From contig DAOVNS010000021.1 in assembly GCA_030630075.1 (NCBI GenBank), forward strand, positions 1-16,483: a stretch of DNA of 16,483 nt, given 5' to 3'. This DNA comes from a bacterium (lineage in GTDB: Bacteria; Dependentiae; Babeliae; Babeliales; UASB340). This document shows, piece by piece, positions 14,477 to 16,483 of this stretch. How positions within the stretch are numbered: position 1 is the first letter of the stretch; each line of letters opens with the position of its first letter. The notes below the pieces were generated by a model. That model had not been told where the DNA came from, did no database searches, and was given only the letters and a program-made list of their open reading frames with translations. The position numbers and the translations under genes were made by a program.

Positions 14477-15460
14477 ATGAAGTTTAAAAAACTTTTAATC
14501 TATTTTTTAGTTATTTTTCCTGTTTTTTTATCTGCGAGAGAACGTCCAACATCGCCAGGTGAAGTTAAATCTGCTTGGATGTTTGGAATTTCTTCGAGGG
14601 TTTTACCGGGTATTGGATATTTGAATTCAAAAAATATGGAAATGACAGCAAAGGCGCTTGTAAGAAGAAATGATATCAGAAAAATCTTTGCCGATTTAAA
14701 AGAGTCGCCTCTTAAGATGCAAGTAAGAAGGCAATATTATTTGGCAAAAGGTTTTGCAATAGATGATTTTGAAATAAGTTTTTCTATAAAAGAGCTTTTT
14801 GATTCTGGTCTTTTGAATAAAAGAATAAAAAAGGCATCAAGGGGTAAAAATAGAAAGCTAGATTTATCTAATTTAAAAATAAGCAGCTTACGTGGATTAT
14901 TCGATGTTTTAGATAAGGTTGGAGTTTTAATTTCAAGTTTGGATCTAAGTAAGAATTTAATAGATATTGTTACAGATGATGATTTTAGATTTTATTCAAC
15001 CGGCATTAAAAGTTTAAATCTTTCTTACAATCGAATTAGCATTTTACAATCGCGATGTTTTGATGGTTTAAAGAATCTTTATTTTCTTGATTTAAGTCAT
15101 AATAGATTAAGTTTTTTACCGTTTGCGATTTTTGCTAATAACGGAAAACTTTTTAAATTAGATTTATCGGATAATCCTTTAGGATATTTAAAAGAAGCCA
15201 ATTTTATTGGAGTAAAAAAATCTCTTAGATATTTGAATTTGGGTGATACAGAATTTAAAACAGTTCCAGCTTTTTTAAAAGATTTACCAAATCAAGATTT
15301 ACCAAATCAAGATTTACCAAATCGAGATTTCCCAAATCTTAAAAATGTTCATGTTTATAACAATTGGAATAATCAGACAAAACGATTAGCATTTATAAAT
15401 CAGAAAAATAATAAAAGTAAAAATAATCAAAGACGACGAGGATCAAGAAGAAGAGTTTAA
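14477..15460 (+). CDS. Secreted leucine-rich-repeat protein, candidate host-interaction factor
   Basis: A 327-residue protein with a short signal peptide (MKFKK, hydrophobic 6-18, cleavage plausible after LSA at 20). An N-terminal region (21-125) without a recognised domain precedes about five or six leucine-rich repeats (about 127-265), seen as LDLSNLKISSL, LDLSKNLIDIV, LNLSYNRISIL, LDLSHNRLSFLP, LDLSDNPLGYL and LNLGDTEFKTVP. A DLPNQ tandem repeat (269-287) follows the last LRR. The tail is very basic and Asn/Lys/Arg-rich (RRRGSRRRV). AGGGGGA lies before ATG 14477, with a good promoter upstream. LRRs bind proteins; a host target is inferred from the company of F-box/ankyrin and ARM-like secreted proteins. 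The 3' end overlaps the convergent CPBP gene by 18 nt. Confidence 0.85.
   Translation: MKFKKLLIYFLVIFPVFLSARERPTSPGEVKSAWMFGISSRVLPGIGYLNSKNMEMTAKALVRRNDIRKIFADLKESPLKMQVRRQYYLAKGFAIDDFEISFSIKELFDSGLLNKRIKKASRGKNRKLDLSNLKISSLRGLFDVLDKVGVLISSLDLSKNLIDIVTDDDFRFYSTGIKSLNLSYNRISILQSRCFDGLKNLYFLDLSHNRLSFLPFAIFANNGKLFKLDLSDNPLGYLKEANFIGVKKSLRYLNLGDTEFKTVPAFLKDLPNQDLPNQDLPNRDFPNLKNVHVYNNWNNQTKRLAFINQKNNKSKNNQRRRGSRRRV
15281..15337 (+). repeat. 15-bp tandem repeat (3.8 copies) in the LRR gene
   Basis: Units begin at 15281, 15296, 15311 and 15326. The first two are identical (GATTTACCAAATCAA), the third differs at one base and the fourth at a few. The period is a multiple of three, so copy-number changes would add or remove DLPNQ blocks without breaking the frame. 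Confidence 0.9.
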
Positions 15461-16279
15461 AAGTTTTTTGCGGTTTTTTATGAAAATAACCAAAATTAAT
15501 GCAAAAAACAGCAAATGAATTAAGGGGGACATTCTTAGATCTTTGTTGATCCAAAACGGTAGTTGTGATGCTGGAAGATACATAATTAACGGGATACGTC
15601 TTAATGCAACTTTAACGAAGACAAGCCCTGCATGAGCGCCCATTCCTGTGTAAAGTTTTTTTGTTGTTATAAAGATTATATTTAAAAGCGCACCTAATAA
15701 AAATAATCCTAAACCTAACTGCCAGTTTTTAGTAACAAGATTTAATGGATTAGAAAGGTCGTGTGCAAACATAAACATTGTTGAAGTGATTAATAAACTA
15801 ATTAATGGTTGAAAATATTGAGCAAAATAAAGATATATTGTTCCGCGAAATATTAATTCTTCTGTCCACGCCAAAAAGAAAACTACAATAAATCCCCAAA
15901 TTAATTTAAAAAAAAGACTGCTGCTGAAATTTAAGTCCCAATTCCAAAACATATATTTTGTTGATAAAAGTGAAATTAGTAAAAGTGAGTGTAAAAGAAA
16001 AAACAGGCCGAAATATGCAAAAAATTTCTTTATCCAATTAGTGTGAGCGAAAAACTTAAAGTTAAACTTTATAAAGTTATTAAAAAAAGTTTTTGGTAGA
16101 ACTATTATTAATAAAAAAATTTGATAAATAATTAATGAAACAAAAGCAACTTTTCCGATTCCTCGGTTTGCTAATAAATTAAAAGCTGGATCAAGAGCGA
16201 TTGCTAGTGGTTGTAAAATTAAAAATGAAAATAAAATTGAAAGGGCCGATAATAATATCAGCCCTACACAAATAAAAAT
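15443..16279 (-). CDS. CPBP-family intramembrane protease-like protein; unusual start or in-frame stop
   Basis: Multi-spanning membrane protein of the CPBP (Abi/CAAX protease-like) family. Its motifs are EELIFRG (the EExxxR motif), FMFAHD (the FxxxH motif) and a later GAHAGLVF segment carrying the third conserved histidine. The first standard start codon is ATG 15952, which would give a 169-residue core. The same frame is open upstream to 16279, however, and encodes three or so additional hydrophobic helices, with no ATG, GTG or TTG. Just before it is ATG 16297 followed by AGG CTA GTA AAA TAA (16282-16280). A protein beginning MRLVK and running into IFICVGLILL would need readthrough of that TAA or correction of an error; otherwise initiation at ATT 16279 is possible, with GAGG at 16295-16292. 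It follows the HU gene by 7 nt and overlaps the LRR gene tail to tail. Confidence 0.7.
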   Translation of the reverse strand: MFICVGLILLSALSILFSFLILQPLAIALDPAFNLLANRGIGKVAFVSLIIYQIFLLIIVLPKTFFNNFIKFNFKFFAHTNWIKKFFAYFGLFFLLHSLLLISLLSTKYMFWNWDLNFSSSLFFKLIWGFIVVFFLAWTEELIFRGTIYLYFAQYFQPLISLLITSTMFMFAHDLSNPLNLVTKNWQLGLGLFLLGALLNIIFITTKKLYTGMGAHAGLVFVKVALRRIPLIMYLPASQLPFWINKDLRMSPLIHLLFFALILVIFIKNRKKLLNSSS

Positions 16280-16304
16280 TTATTTTACTAGCCTCATTCA
16301 GACC

Positions 16305-16483
16305 TTAGGCAGAACGAAGTTGTTCTTTTAAGTGTTTACCTGGTTTGAATCTAGGAACATTTAATGCAGGTAATTGGATACGTTCTTTTGTTGCTGGGTT
16401 AATACCCATGCGTGCTGGACGTCTTGAAAGCCAATATGTTCCAAAACCTGTTAGTGAAACTTTGTCACCTTTTTGAAGTGATC
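16305..16483 (-). CDS. HU/IHF-family DNA-binding protein (5' end beyond window)
   Basis: The C-terminal 59 residues of a small histone-like nucleoid protein that bends DNA non-specifically. The fragment reads KGDKVSLTGFGTYWLSRRPA, then RMGINPATKE and LPALNVPRFKPGKHLKE, i.e. the HU beta-arm with the RxGxNPxT motif and the F-K-P-G-K end that defines the family. The stop codon is at 16305-16307. The N-terminal helices lie outside the window. IHF cannot be strictly ruled out from this part. The first-arm FGTYWLSRRPAR has W where F/E residues are common. The CPBP gene begins immediately downstream and may share its transcript. Confidence 0.92.
   Translation of the reverse strand, partial: SLQKGDKVSLTGFGTYWLSRRPARMGINPATKERIQLPALNVPRFKPGKHLKEQLRSA

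Noticed and set aside
15281..15337. Tandem repeat as a CRISPR-like array
   Set aside because: Units are directly adjacent without spacers and translate in frame within a leucine-rich-repeat protein; no cas genes are present.

Overview
The window is very AT-rich (roughly 30% G+C by eye) and gene-dense. It looks like the chromosome of a Gram-negative-type, host-associated bacterium. Kdo transferase (waaA) implies an LPS outer membrane, and rodA implies a peptidoglycan elongation machinery. Three separate genes encode Sec-signal proteins built from eukaryote-like repeat domains: F-box plus ankyrin, ARM/HEAT-like helices, and leucine-rich repeats. This mix resembles Candidatus Dependentiae (TM6/Babeliae) or another intracellular symbiont of protists. 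That placement is inference from gene content; no rRNA is present to confirm it.

Layout. Positions 1-448 are non-coding and end in the leader of lon (449-2881, +), which closes with a strong hairpin. A secreted F-box/ankyrin protein follows (3114-4001, +). It converges on a minus-strand block across a bidirectional terminator. Read in its own direction, the minus-strand block runs: ARM/HEAT-like secreted protein (10953-10150), a 96-nt near-perfect palindrome, rodA (9882-8770), an RlmI-like methyltransferase (8758-7856), then a good sigma-70 promoter driving a membrane-anchored type I periplasmic binding protein (7784-6564), a pentameric ligand-gated ion channel homologue (6560-5478) and waaA (5455-4070). 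Positions 10954-11667 hold mobile-element debris: a Y1 (IS200/REP-associated type) transposase pseudogene split by a small inverted-repeat element, plus palindromic repeats. After that come an SbcC/Rad50-type ATPase (11668-14388, +) and a secreted LRR protein (14477-15460, +). Last, on the minus strand, are a CPBP-family membrane protein with a start-codon puzzle and the 3' part of an HU gene cut by the window edge.

Most interesting points. (1) A neurotransmitter-receptor-type (Cys-loop/GLIC-like) channel gene sits 3 nt downstream of a membrane-tethered binding-protein gene under a shared promoter, which suggests a two-protein ligand-gated channel. (2) A palindromic repeat of about 48 nt is inserted in frame inside waaA, like the Rickettsia palindromic elements, and a relative lies before sbcC. 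(3) A 229-bp element with terminal inverted repeats interrupts the Y1 transposase; removing it with one copy of the target duplication restores the reading frame. (4) There is a 47-bp perfect inverted repeat upstream of rodA. (5) A run of four or five G's precedes all three secreted-effector genes and none of the others.
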